In this document: piece after piece, positions 17,613-24,829 of the stretch | How the letters are laid out: every line of letters starts with the position of its first letter | Position numbering within the stretch: the first letter of the stretch is position 1 | Assembly: GCF_024497955.1 (NCBI RefSeq) | Contig: NZ_JANHKP010000009.1 | Span: forward strand, 62,001 to 126,000 | DNA from: Streptomyces sp. C10-9-1 | Lineage (GTDB): Bacteria > Actinomycetota > Actinomycetes > Streptomycetales > Streptomycetaceae | DNA length: 64,000 nt | Direction of reading: 5' to 3' | Made by a program: the position numbers and the translations under genes | The notes under the pieces: model-generated | Told to the model about the DNA's origin: nothing | Seen by the model: only the letters and a program-made list of their open reading frames with translations | Databases searched by the model: none

Positions 17613-19034
17613 ATGTCTGATCTTCCTCGGAAGGCGGTCACCCGGACCGCCAAGCTGGCCGCCCTCCCCCTGGGCTTCGCGGGCCGGGCGACCTGGGGCA
17701 TCGGGAAGAGGATCGGAGGGAAGTCGGCGGAGATCGTCGCCCGGGAACTCCAGCAGCGCACGGCGGAGCAGTTGTTCAAGGTGCTGGGCGAGTTGAAGGG
17801 GGGTGCCATGAAGTTCGGGCAGGCGCTGTCCGTCTTCGAGTCGGCGCTCCCCGAGGAGGTCGCGGGGCCCTACCGCGCGGCTCTCACCCGCCTGCAGGAG
17901 GCGGCGCCGCCGATGCCGACCGCCACGGTCCACGGCGTGCTGGCCGCATGCCTCGGGGAGGACTGGAGGGACCTCTTCACCGAGTTCGAGGACAGCCCCT
18001 CGGCGGCGGCGTCCATCGGCCAGGTGCACCGGGCCGTGTGGCACGACGGGCGCCGGGTCGCGGTCAAGGTGCAGTACCCGGGTGCGGGGGAGGCGCTGCT
18101 GTCCGACCTCACCCAGCTGAGCCGCTTCGCACGCCTGCTGGGGCCGCTGGTCCCCGGCATGGACGTCAAGCCCCTGATCACGGAGCTGCGCGACCGGGTC
18201 GCCGAGGAACTGGACTACGGGCTGGAGGCCGAGGCGCAGCGCCGCCACGCGGCGGAGTTCGCGAACGACCCCGACGTGGTCGTGCCCGACGTGGTCCACC
18301 ACGGGGAGCGGGTGCTGGTCACCGAGTGGATCGACGGCACCCCGCTGTCGGACGTCATCGCGGAGGGCACCGGCGAGGAGCGGGACCGCGCGGGCCAGCT
18401 GCTCGCACGGTTCCTGTTCTCCGGTCCGGCGCGCACCGGCCTGCTGCACGCGGACCCCCACCCGGGGAACTTCCGCTTCCTGGCGGATGCGGACGGCGGC
18501 GAGCCGCGTCTGGGCGTCCTCGACTTCGGGACGGTGGACCGGCTGCCGGGCGGCCTGCCGCCGACCATCGGCCTCTGCCTGCGGCTGGCACTCGACGGGG
18601 AGGCCGACGCCGTGTACCGGCTGCTGTGCGAGGAGGGCTTCGTCAGGGAGTCGATCGAGCTCGACCCCGACGCCGTCCTGGAGTACCTCCTTCCCGTCAT
18701 CGGACCGGCGGCGGAGGAGGAGTTCACCTTCAGCCGCGGCTGGATGCGCAGCCAGGCGGCGCGGATAGCGGATATCCGCTCGCCCGCCTACCAGTTGGGC
18801 AAGCAGCTGAACCTTCCGCCGTCGTATCTGCTGATCCACCGGGTGACACTGAGCACCATCGGGGTGCTGTGCCAGCTGGATGCGACGGTGCGGCTGCGGG
18901 AGGAACTGGACGCGTGGCTGCCCGGCTTCCCGCGGACGGGGACAGGCGACAGTGCCGGGGAGGGAGGAGAGGCGCTCCGGGGCGGGAGCGGCACCCCTCG
19001 GGGCGCTGACGACCCTCTGGGCGCGGGCGCCTGA
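17613..19034 (+). CDS. ABC1/UbiB-family atypical kinase
   Basis: A 473-residue ABC1 (ADCK/UbiB) kinase-like protein. Family motifs in order: KFGQ near residue 66 (the KxGQ segment that covers the active site), the Ala-rich nucleotide loop SAAASIGQVHRA near 130, AVKVQYPG with the catalytic lysine, HADPHPGNF near 280 and LDFGTVDR near 304. These proteins are ATPases linked to isoprenoid-quinone and lipid handling rather than protein phosphorylation. SD GGAGGGG is 4 bases from the ATG. It probably shares a transcript with the ThiF-like gene. The last 40 residues are low-complexity Gly/Ala. Confidence 0.9.
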   Translation: MSDLPRKAVTRTAKLAALPLGFAGRATWGIGKRIGGKSAEIVARELQQRTAEQLFKVLGELKGGAMKFGQALSVFESALPEEVAGPYRAALTRLQEAAPPMPTATVHGVLAACLGEDWRDLFTEFEDSPSAAASIGQVHRAVWHDGRRVAVKVQYPGAGEALLSDLTQLSRFARLLGPLVPGMDVKPLITELRDRVAEELDYGLEAEAQRRHAAEFANDPDVVVPDVVHHGERVLVTEWIDGTPLSDVIAEGTGEERDRAGQLLARFLFSGPARTGLLHADPHPGNFRFLADADGGEPRLGVLDFGTVDRLPGGLPPTIGLCLRLALDGEADAVYRLLCEEGFVRESIELDPDAVLEYLLPVIGPAAEEEFTFSRGWMRSQAARIADIRSPAYQLGKQLNLPPSYLLIHRVTLSTIGVLCQLDATVRLREELDAWLPGFPRTGTGDSAGEGGEALRGGSGTPRGADDPLGAGA

Positions 19035-19164
19035 CCTGCCGCCAGGCCAGGTGGTCACCGCGACCTGGCAGGGCGTACGGGGAGTCCCGCACGGATTCCT
19101 TCGGCGTCTCGGCGGCGGGAGCCGCGAGCCACCGGAGGCGGCCTTCCGGGGCCGCGCCGCGCCC

Positions 19165-19194
19165 GGCCGCCGTCATCGACGGGTGACGGCGGCC
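19165..19194. terminator. Bidirectional terminator, ABC1 kinase / zinc-ribbon gene
   Basis: An 11-bp perfect inverted repeat with an 8-nt loop in the convergent gap, directly downstream of the zinc-ribbon gene. Confidence 0.6.
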
Positions 19195-19207
19195 GCCCCG
19201 GGGGCTC

Positions 19208-19423
19208 TCACCACCAGGACGTGTCCAGCCGTCCCTCGATGGATCTGATGTTGGTCCGGGCGCACTCCTCGCAGACATGGCGCCGGGTGCCGTCCTCCAC
19301 GGAGAAGGTCCAGGTGAGGGGGACGCCCTCGGCGACCTTGCCGCACCGGGAGCACACGGTCCGGCCGTCGGTCCGCTCTTCTCCGCTCGGCCCTTCGGGG
19401 TCCGGTGACTCGTCCTGATCCAC
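19208..19423 (-). CDS. Small zinc-ribbon protein (71 aa)
   Basis: A 71-residue acidic protein with two CxxC knuckles, CSRC near residue 24 and CEEC near residue 51, separated by a beta-rich segment (LTWTFSVEDGTRRHV). This is a compact zinc-ribbon. It is typical of uncharacterised Streptomyces small proteins and carries no catalytic motif. The start is the GTG at 19423. It is transcribed in the same direction as wblC but separated from that operon by the terminator at 19496-19534. Confidence 0.75.
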   Translation of the reverse strand: MDQDESPDPEGPSGEERTDGRTVCSRCGKVAEGVPLTWTFSVEDGTRRHVCEECARTNIRSIEGRLDTSWW

Positions 19424-19495
19424 CCGGCGACGATATCCCCGTGCGCCGCCGCGAGCGCGCACAACGCACCGTAGGGCCGTGCCGGGCGTGCAACG

Positions 19496-19534
19496 CGCCG
19501 CGGGGGCCGATCCGTTGGACCGGCCCCCGCGGCG
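19496..19534 (-). terminator. Terminator of the wblC operon
   Basis: A 14-bp perfect inverted repeat with an 11-nt loop begins 13 bases after the stop of the small gene that follows wblC. Confidence 0.65.
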
Positions 19535-19547
19535 GAGCGCCCTGGGG

Positions 19548-19871
19548 TCAGTGCATGACCGCCATCGCCAGGGCACGGCGGGCGCGCATCGACACCCGCT
19601 CGGCCCGGCGCTGCATCCGCCGCGCGGCGAGCAGGCGTGCCGCCTGGCGTCCCGCGTCGGCTTCCTGCCTCCGGTCGTGCATATGCGCACGCGCCAGGGC
19701 TTCTGGGATGAGTTGCATCTCACGGTTCCTGTTCTGACGCGAGGTGTTCGCGCCGATGGTGGTGGCGTCCGGGGTAGCGGAGCCGTACGGCTCCGGGGTG
19801 GAGGGGGTCATCGGGGCCTGCTTCTGGGGATCGTGCGTGACGGGTCGGTCGATGGTTCCGGTGGCGTTCAT
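19548..19871 (-). CDS. Small basic protein translationally coupled to wblC
   Basis: The first ATG overlaps the wblC stop (ATGA), giving 107 residues. An internal ATG at 19718, preceded by AGGAACCGTGAG, would give a 56-residue form. The C-terminal half (MQLIPEALARAHMHDRRQEA, then a strongly basic helix) looks like a conserved small actinobacterial helical protein; the N-terminal half is Pro/Thr-rich and disordered, though its third positions are also GC-rich. It lies on the wblC transcript just before the terminator. The role is unknown; coupling suggests it is made during the WblC response. Confidence 0.68.
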   Translation of the reverse strand: MNATGTIDRPVTHDPQKQAPMTPSTPEPYGSATPDATTIGANTSRQNRNREMQLIPEALARAHMHDRRQEADAGRQAARLLAARRMQRRAERVSMRARRALAMAVMH

Positions 19872-20236
19872 GCCGCGACCGGGTTCTTGCGCGGGCGGCC
19901 GCGCGGCCGCTTGCGGGCGACGACCACGCCCTGGACGAACAGCTCCCCGCCCCAGACACCCCACGGCTCGCGCCGCTCCTTGGCCCCGGCGAGGCATGCC
20001 TCCATCAGCGGGCAGGTGCGGCACAGGGACTTGGCGTACTCGACGTCGGCCGGGGACTCGGCGAAGAAGACCTCCGGGTCGTAGGAGCGGCAGGGCACGG
20101 GTACGCCCAGGTTCTCGATGGCGTCGTCGAGCGCGGTGAGCGCAGTGAGCGGAGTCAAGGCGGATTCCTCGGAAGAAGCGGGCGGAGCGATCGTCGCGGC
20201 GGGCGGTACGGACGGGGCGTGCGCTTCGAGTTGCAC
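19868..20236 (-). CDS. wblC: WblC/WhiB7 antibiotic-response transcription factor
   Basis: A 122-residue WhiB-family iron-sulfur protein. The four cluster cysteines are visible (PCRSYD, then LCRTC and EAC), followed by the GVWGG turn and a C-terminal AT-hook RGRPRKN, which together define the WhiB7/WblC class. It binds the housekeeping sigma factor and AT-rich DNA next to -35 boxes, inducing resistance genes after ribosome-targeting antibiotics. The GTG start at 20236 has GAGGA 9 bases upstream. Upstream lie an intrinsic terminator (20331-20377), a leader ORF and an autoregulated-looking promoter. The stop overlaps the next gene. Confidence 0.95.
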   Translation of the reverse strand: MQLEAHAPSVPPAATIAPPASSEESALTPLTALTALDDAIENLGVPVPCRSYDPEVFFAESPADVEYAKSLCRTCPLMEACLAGAKERREPWGVWGGELFVQGVVVARKRPRGRPRKNPVAA

Positions 20237-20330
20237 GGTGTGGAGTTCCTCGTCTTGGTCGTTCCGGCCTGTGGGCCGGGTGTGGCTGCTGTCGGGTCTG
20301 GTCCCGAGACCCTTCGGTCCGTGATCCCAC

Positions 20331-20377
20331 CGGGGAAAACAGAAGGGCCGCGGATCCCGGGTGGGGTTCCGCGGCCC
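20331..20377 (-). terminator. Attenuator (intrinsic terminator) in the wblC leader
   Basis: On the minus strand a 10-bp perfect GC-rich stem (arms 368-377 and 345-354 of 20 kb) is followed by TTCTGTTTT, a real T-rich tract that is rare in this genome. It lies between the leader ORF stop (20402) and the wblC start (20236), where the known wblC/whiB7 attenuator acts. Two smaller hairpins just upstream, one within the last codons of the leader ORF and one (7-bp stem) over its stop, are candidates for alternative folding. Confidence 0.85.
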
Positions 20378-20401
20378 TGAAGGCGCCGGCCTGATCATGG
20401 A

Positions 20402-20719
20402 TCAGGCTGGATCACTCCAGGGTTCGAGCCCACGGAAGGCCCACTTCGAGTGGTGGTGCGTCATCTGCTGCGTGGCACTGGCCGCCGCAAGGGCATAGGC
20501 CGGGGCCTCTGCCGCTGCTACTCCCGCTTCCAGTGCCTTGGTCGGTCGCTCATTGCGCTCCAGGACCGCGAGACCACCCAGCCGGGAGGCGGGGATCATG
20601 GCGGGGGCGACGGACAGACCGGTGCCCTGGAAGGCGGACGAGAAGCCGAGCGTGCAGCGGGAGACGACCGAGGGATCGGTCACGATGGCGGTGCTGGTGC
20701 TGGTCTTGATGCTGATCAC
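20402..20719 (-). CDS. wblC leader ORF (uORF), 105 codons
   Basis: A frame starting at GTG 20719 with a near-perfect SD (GAGAGGAGG, 7-8 bases upstream) runs to a stop 25 bases before the attenuator stem. The product (105 aa) is Ala/Ser/Thr-rich without a recognised domain and ends in EPWSDPA. Translation stalling near that end under antibiotics is the expected trigger for antitermination of wblC. A shorter 20-codon frame beginning at ATG 20464 shares the same end but has no good SD. The ribosome position matters for regulation; the peptide itself may have no other role. Confidence 0.72.
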   Translation of the reverse strand: MISIKTSTSTAIVTDPSVVSRCTLGFSSAFQGTGLSVAPAMIPASRLGGLAVLERNERPTKALEAGVAAAEAPAYALAAASATQQMTHHHSKWAFRGLEPWSDPA

Positions 20720-20787
20720 TTCAATCGCCTCCTCTCGGCGTCTCGGGACCGGGGTGAGCCGGTCGCGGTATTCGGATAAGTACAGCA

Positions 20788-20821
20788 CGAGGACAGGGCT
20801 TCAGAGAAGCCGCTGTTCTCG
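20788..20821 (-). promoter_or_regulatory. Stem-loop at the 5' end of the wblC leader
   Basis: A nearly perfect ~15-bp stem with a short apical loop lies only a few bases downstream of the inferred transcription start. It could stabilise the long leader RNA or affect initiation; the role is inferred. Confidence 0.45.
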
Positions 20822-20829
20822 TGGTTAAG

Positions 20830-20868
20830 AACCTATGGGGCCTGCCCGGGCGGGCGCAAACTATTTTC
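20830..20868 (-). promoter_or_regulatory. Candidate wblC promoter with adjacent AT-rich activator tract
   Basis: On the minus strand: an AT-rich tract GAAAATAG (20868-20861), then TTGCGC as -35 (20859-20854), an 18-bp spacer and TAGGTT as -10 (20835-20830). WhiB7/WblC-dependent promoters are known to carry an AT-rich stretch about 3 bp upstream of -35, so the layout fits autoregulation. The inferred start near 20823 gives a leader of about 590 nt. Confidence 0.65.
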
Positions 20869-20882
20869 CCGACGAGTTTGCC

Positions 20883-23054
20883 TCAGTCCCCGTCCTCCAC
20901 CGTCTCAAGCTCCTCACCTGCGCAGATGGCCAGGACATCGGCGCCGAAGCGGTCCAGCTTGCGCCCGCCGACCCCGGAGATCGAGGCGAGCTCGCCCTCG
21001 CTGCCGGGAACCGCCTCCGCGATGGCCATCAGTGTCTTGTCGGTGAACACGCAGTAGGCGGGCTGTCCGAGCTCCCTGGCCTGCCCGGACCGCCACTCGC
21101 GGAGCCGCTCGTACAGGCCCTCGTCCATGTCCGAGGGGCAGTCCTCGCAGCGCATCAGCTTCATCTCGCCCGCGTCCGTCAGCGTCTTGCCGCAGACCCG
21201 GCAGAGCACCGGGCCGCGCCGCCTGCGGCGACCGCCTCCGCGCTCGACTCCGCCCGCTGCCCCGGCGCTCCTTCTGCCGGGCGCCGCCGAACCGGGGCGC
21301 AGGCCGCTGAGGAAGCGGCTGGGGCGGCGCGAGGCCCGCCCGCCGGGAGAACGCGAGAGCGCCCAGGACAGGCAGAGGTGGACACGGGCCCGGGTGACGC
21401 CGACGTAGAGCAGCCGCCGCTCCTCCTCGACCTGCTCGTCCGTCTTGGCGTAGGTGATCGGCATCATGCCCTCGGTGAGGCCGACCAGGAAGACGGCGTC
21501 CCACTCGAGTCCCTTGGCCGAGTGGAGAGAGGCGAGGGTCACGCCCTGGACCGTGGGCGCGTGCTGTGCGGCGGCGCGCTCGTCCAGCTCGGCCACGAGG
21601 TCGGCGAGGGAGGCCGCCGGGCGGACCCGCGCGAAGTCCTCGGCGAGCCGCACCAGGGCGGCCAGCGACTCCCAGCGGTCGCGCACCGACCCGGACCCGG
21701 CCGGGGGCTCGGTGGTCCAGCCCTTGGTGGAGAGCACGGCGCGGACCTGGGAGGCCAGCCCCTCGGCGTCGTCAAGGAGGGAGTCGTTGGAGCCCGCGCG
21801 GGCCGCACCCCGCAGGGCCACACCCGCCTCGCGGACCTCCGCGCGTTCGAAGAAGCGCTCGGCACCGCGCAGCTGGTAGGGCACGCCCGCGTCGGCGAGC
21901 GCCTGCTCGTAGACCTCGGACTGGGCGTTGACCCGGTACAGGACGGCGATCTCCCCGGCCGGCACCCCGGCGTCGATCAGCTCGCGGATCCTGCGGGCGG
22001 TGCCCTCGGCCTCGGAGGGCTCGTCGGCGTACTCGGCATAGGCGGGCTCGGGGCCCGCATCGCGCTGGGAGACCAGCTCCAGGCGGTGCTCGGCGGCGCG
22101 GCCGCGGGCCTGTGCGAGCAGCCCGTTGGCCAGGTGGACGACCTGGGGCGTGGAACGGTAGTCGCGCACCAGCTTGACGACGGTGGCGTCGGGGTGACGG
22201 GTGCGGAAGTCCAGCAGGTGGTCGGGGGTGGCACCGGTGAAGGAGTAGATGGTCTGGCTGGCGTCGCCGACCACGCACAGGCTGTCCCGGTCCCCGAGCC
22301 AGAGCTCCAGCAGCCGCTGCTGGAGCGGGCTGACGTCCTGGTACTCGTCGACGACGAAGTGCTGGTACTGGCGGCGGACCTGGTCGGCGATGTCGTGCCG
22401 GTCCTGGAGGATGCCGACCGTGAGCAGCAGCACGTCCTCGAAGTCCATGGCCGAGCGGTCGCGCTTGAGCTGCTCGTACATCGCGTAGACCTGGCCGATC
22501 TCCGCCGGGTCGCGGGGGGCGTCGCGGTGGGACTTGGCGACGGCGGCCGGGTAGTCCGCGGGCACGGTCTGGGTGACCTTGGCCCACTCGATCTCGCCCG
22601 TGACGTCCCGGAGCTCGTTGCGGTCGAGGCGGATGCGGCAGCGCGCCGCCGACTCGGCGACCAGCTGGACCTTGCGCTCCAGCAGGCGGGGCAGTTCGCC
22701 GCCGACCGCCTTGGGCCAGAAGTACTGGAGCTGGCGCAGGGCGGCCGAGTGGAAGGTGCGGGCCTGCACGCCCCCGGCGCCCAGCTGGCGCAGCCTGCCG
22801 CGCATCTCGCCGGCGGCCCGGTTGGTGAAGGTGACGGCGAGCACGCTGGCGGGCTGGAGTATCCCCGCGCGGACCCCGTAGGCGATGCGATGGGTGATCG
22901 CACGCGTCTTGCCCGTGCCGGCTCCGGCCAGCACGCACACCGGGCCGTGCAGGGACGTCGCGACCTCGCGCTGCTCGGGGTCGAGCCCGGAGAGCACCGC
23001 GTCGGCCGTCTCGGGGACCTGCGGGAAGAGTGAGGAGTGCGTTGCTGCTGTCAC
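20883..23054 (-). CDS. uvrD2: ATP-dependent DNA helicase UvrD2
   Basis: A 723-residue superfamily-1 helicase: Walker A AGAGTGKT near residue 49, Walker B VVDEYQD near 250, motif III VVGDASQTIYSF and motif VI YVGVTRAR. After the motor come a tetracysteine zinc module (CRVC ... CEDC) and a C-terminal HRDC domain, the combination that defines actinobacterial UvrD2. It unwinds DNA 3'-5' in repair and, in mycobacteria, UvrD2 is essential. The GTG start at 23054 was chosen because the upstream in-frame sequence is low-complexity and non-conserved. It is divergent from mrx1. Confidence 0.92.
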   Translation of the reverse strand: MTAATHSSLFPQVPETADAVLSGLDPEQREVATSLHGPVCVLAGAGTGKTRAITHRIAYGVRAGILQPASVLAVTFTNRAAGEMRGRLRQLGAGGVQARTFHSAALRQLQYFWPKAVGGELPRLLERKVQLVAESAARCRIRLDRNELRDVTGEIEWAKVTQTVPADYPAAVAKSHRDAPRDPAEIGQVYAMYEQLKRDRSAMDFEDVLLLTVGILQDRHDIADQVRRQYQHFVVDEYQDVSPLQQRLLELWLGDRDSLCVVGDASQTIYSFTGATPDHLLDFRTRHPDATVVKLVRDYRSTPQVVHLANGLLAQARGRAAEHRLELVSQRDAGPEPAYAEYADEPSEAEGTARRIRELIDAGVPAGEIAVLYRVNAQSEVYEQALADAGVPYQLRGAERFFERAEVREAGVALRGAARAGSNDSLLDDAEGLASQVRAVLSTKGWTTEPPAGSGSVRDRWESLAALVRLAEDFARVRPAASLADLVAELDERAAAQHAPTVQGVTLASLHSAKGLEWDAVFLVGLTEGMMPITYAKTDEQVEEERRLLYVGVTRARVHLCLSWALSRSPGGRASRRPSRFLSGLRPGSAAPGRRSAGAAGGVERGGGRRRRRGPVLCRVCGKTLTDAGEMKLMRCEDCPSDMDEGLYERLREWRSGQARELGQPAYCVFTDKTLMAIAEAVPGSEGELASISGVGGRKLDRFGADVLAICAGEELETVEDGD

Positions 23055-23355
23055 CCCGCCATGCTGCCAGGTCCGCCGGGACGGGTGCGCCGGGTTGTCC
23101 ACAGGGCGGGCCGATTGTTCGTACCGGGCTGCCCGGTACGGGGGGGGAGCAGCGGGGCGCGGCGCCCGTGCGGCGGCCCGGTGGGCGGGGGCCGCGGGCC
23201 GGGCGGGGCCGGGCGTCGGCGAGGCCCCCTCGCGATCCCGGCTCCGCGGCGGGAATCGCCGGGCCGTCCCGGGCGTTCTACCCCCTGCCGCCGCGATCCC
23301 GCGGCGGCGCGGCCGTGAGGCCGGGCCCCCGCCAGACCCGAGGAGCGCACAGACG
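23055..23355. promoter_or_regulatory. Divergent control region uvrD2 / mrx1
   Basis: This 301-bp gene-free stretch holds the promoters of both genes. A perfect 9-bp inverted repeat with a 1-nt centre (23121-23139) is a possible operator. The rest is GC-rich with no clear -10 boxes. Confidence 0.4.
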
Positions 23356-23613
23356 ATGCAGGGCACCGTGACGATGTACAGCACCACCTGGTGCGGCTAC
23401 TGCCGCCGCCTGAAGGGCCAGATGGACCGCGAGGGCATCGCCTACACCGAGGTCAACATCGAGCTGGACGCGGAGTCGGCGGCGTTCGTGGAGAAGGCGA
23501 ACGGTGGGAACCAGACGGTTCCGACGGTCCGCGTGGTGCCCGCCCAGGGCGGCTCCGAGGTGGTCATGACCAACCCCAGCCTCGCCCGGGTCAAGCAGGC
23601 CCTGAGCGCCTGA
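23356..23613 (+). CDS. mrx1: Mycoredoxin (glutaredoxin-like)
   Basis: An 85-residue thioredoxin-fold protein with the active site WCGYC near residue 14. Mycoredoxins reduce mycothiol mixed disulfides on proteins in the actinobacterial cytoplasm, with electrons from mycothiol and Mtr/NADPH. The TVPTV cis-proline segment is present near residue 56. The ATG start has GAGGAG 9 bases upstream. It is divergent from uvrD2, and two hairpins follow the stop. Confidence 0.92.
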   Translation: MQGTVTMYSTTWCGYCRRLKGQMDREGIAYTEVNIELDAESAAFVEKANGGNQTVPTVRVVPAQGGSEVVMTNPSLARVKQALSA

Positions 23614-23615
23614 GC

Positions 23616-23640
23616 GCCCGCCGGGTCGGACCCGGCGGGC
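23616..23640 (+). terminator. Hairpin after mrx1
   Basis: A 12-bp arm inverted repeat with a minimal loop lies 2 bases after the mrx1 stop. Confidence 0.5.
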
Positions 23641-23643
23641 GGT

Positions 23644-23686
23644 GGCCCCGACGGCCCGGGGAAACCGGGGAGCGGCCGTCGGGGCC
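23644..23686. terminator. Bidirectional terminator mrx1 / nudC
   Basis: A 13-bp perfect inverted repeat with a 17-nt centre in the convergent gap. Confidence 0.55.
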
Positions 23687-23739
23687 CCGGCATGCCCGGC
23701 CGGGCACCGCCCGGCCCCGCCCGGGGGCCGGGCGGCCCC

Positions 23740-24687
23740 TCAGAGCGCGTCGCCCGGCTTGGGCAGCGGTCTTCCGTACCAGAGCTCGACGAGCCGGGAG
23801 GCGATGGAGATGCCGTACGGGGGCAGCACCTCGCCCGACTCGAAGGCCGCCCGCAGCTCCTCCCGGGAGAACCAGCGGGCCTCCTCGATCTCCTCACCGT
23901 CGACCCGGATCTCCGAGGAGGTGGCCCGGGCCGTGAACCCGAGCATCAGGCTGGACGGGAAGGGCCAGGGCTGGCTGGCGACGTAGGTCACCTCGCCGAC
24001 CGTCACACCGGCCTCCTCGTACGCCTCCCGGCGCACCGACTGCTCGATGGACTCGCCCGGCTCGACGAAGCCCGCGAGCGTCGAGAAGCGCCCCTCGGGC
24101 CAGTGCACCTGCCGGCCCAGCAGTGCCCGGTCCTCCTCGTCCGTCACCAGCATGATCACCGCGGGGTCGGTGCGCGGGTAGTGCTCCGCGCCGCAGGCCG
24201 GGCAGCGCCGGATGTGCCCGGCGGCCGCGATCACCGTGCGCTCGCCGCAGCGGGAGCAGAAGCGGTGGAGCCGCTGCCAGTTCTCCAGGGCGACCGCGTG
24301 CACCAGCAGGCCGGCGTCCCTCGGGCCGAGCAGCAGCCCGGCCTCCCGCAGTCCGGCGGGACGCGCCGACTGGTCCATCCGCCCGGGCAGGGTGTCCTTC
24401 TGGAGAGCGAAGTACCGGACCCCGTCCTCGTCGGTGCCCAGGAAGTAGCGGTGGGTCTCCGTGAGAGGGGCCTCGAAGGAGGGGGTCGTCACCAGCTCGG
24501 TGCGCCCGTCGGGGGTGTCGTCGACGAGGGCCTGGCCGCCGGAGACCACGAAGACGCGGGTCTCGGGATGGCTCCACGCCGCGGCGAGCCACGCCTCGTC
24601 CAGGCGGTTGTGCGCTTCTCGGTCGATGCCGCTGGGCGCGGTCAGGCCGATGGGGCGGGCCCCGGTGGCGTAGCGGTCGGTGCTCAC
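23740..24687 (-). CDS. nudC: NAD(+) diphosphatase NudC
   Basis: A 315-residue NudC-type Nudix hydrolase that splits NADH/NAD into NMN(H) and AMP, and in other bacteria removes NAD caps from RNA. It has a four-cysteine zinc site (CSRC ... CPAC) near residues 145-165, the Nudix box GFVEPGESIEQSVRREAYEE near 207, and the NudC specificity array SQPWPFPSSLM just after. The N-terminal 130 residues form the usual less conserved domain. The GTG start at 24687 has GGAAGAAG 4 bases upstream. It follows the M20 gene after a 142-bp gap rich in TCGGGT-like words, and may be read through from it. Confidence 0.92.
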   Translation of the reverse strand: MSTDRYATGARPIGLTAPSGIDREAHNRLDEAWLAAAWSHPETRVFVVSGGQALVDDTPDGRTELVTTPSFEAPLTETHRYFLGTDEDGVRYFALQKDTLPGRMDQSARPAGLREAGLLLGPRDAGLLVHAVALENWQRLHRFCSRCGERTVIAAAGHIRRCPACGAEHYPRTDPAVIMLVTDEEDRALLGRQVHWPEGRFSTLAGFVEPGESIEQSVRREAYEEAGVTVGEVTYVASQPWPFPSSLMLGFTARATSSEIRVDGEEIEEARWFSREELRAAFESGEVLPPYGISIASRLVELWYGRPLPKPGDAL

Positions 24688-24829
24688 GGTCTTCTTCCAA
24701 CTCCCCCGGTGGATGGCTGTCGTGCCGGGTCGGCTCGCGTCGGGTTCGGGTCAGGTGGCGTCGGTCGGGTGGTTCGGGCCGGCCGGCCCCGGGGCGGGGT
24801 GGCCCCGTGCCCGGTCGGTGCCGGTCGGG

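Noticed and set aside
24688..24829. TCGGGT-rich stretch between the M20 and nudC genes as a regulatory repeat array
   Set aside because: The words are irregularly spaced and degenerate; it looks like low-complexity GC-rich spacer.
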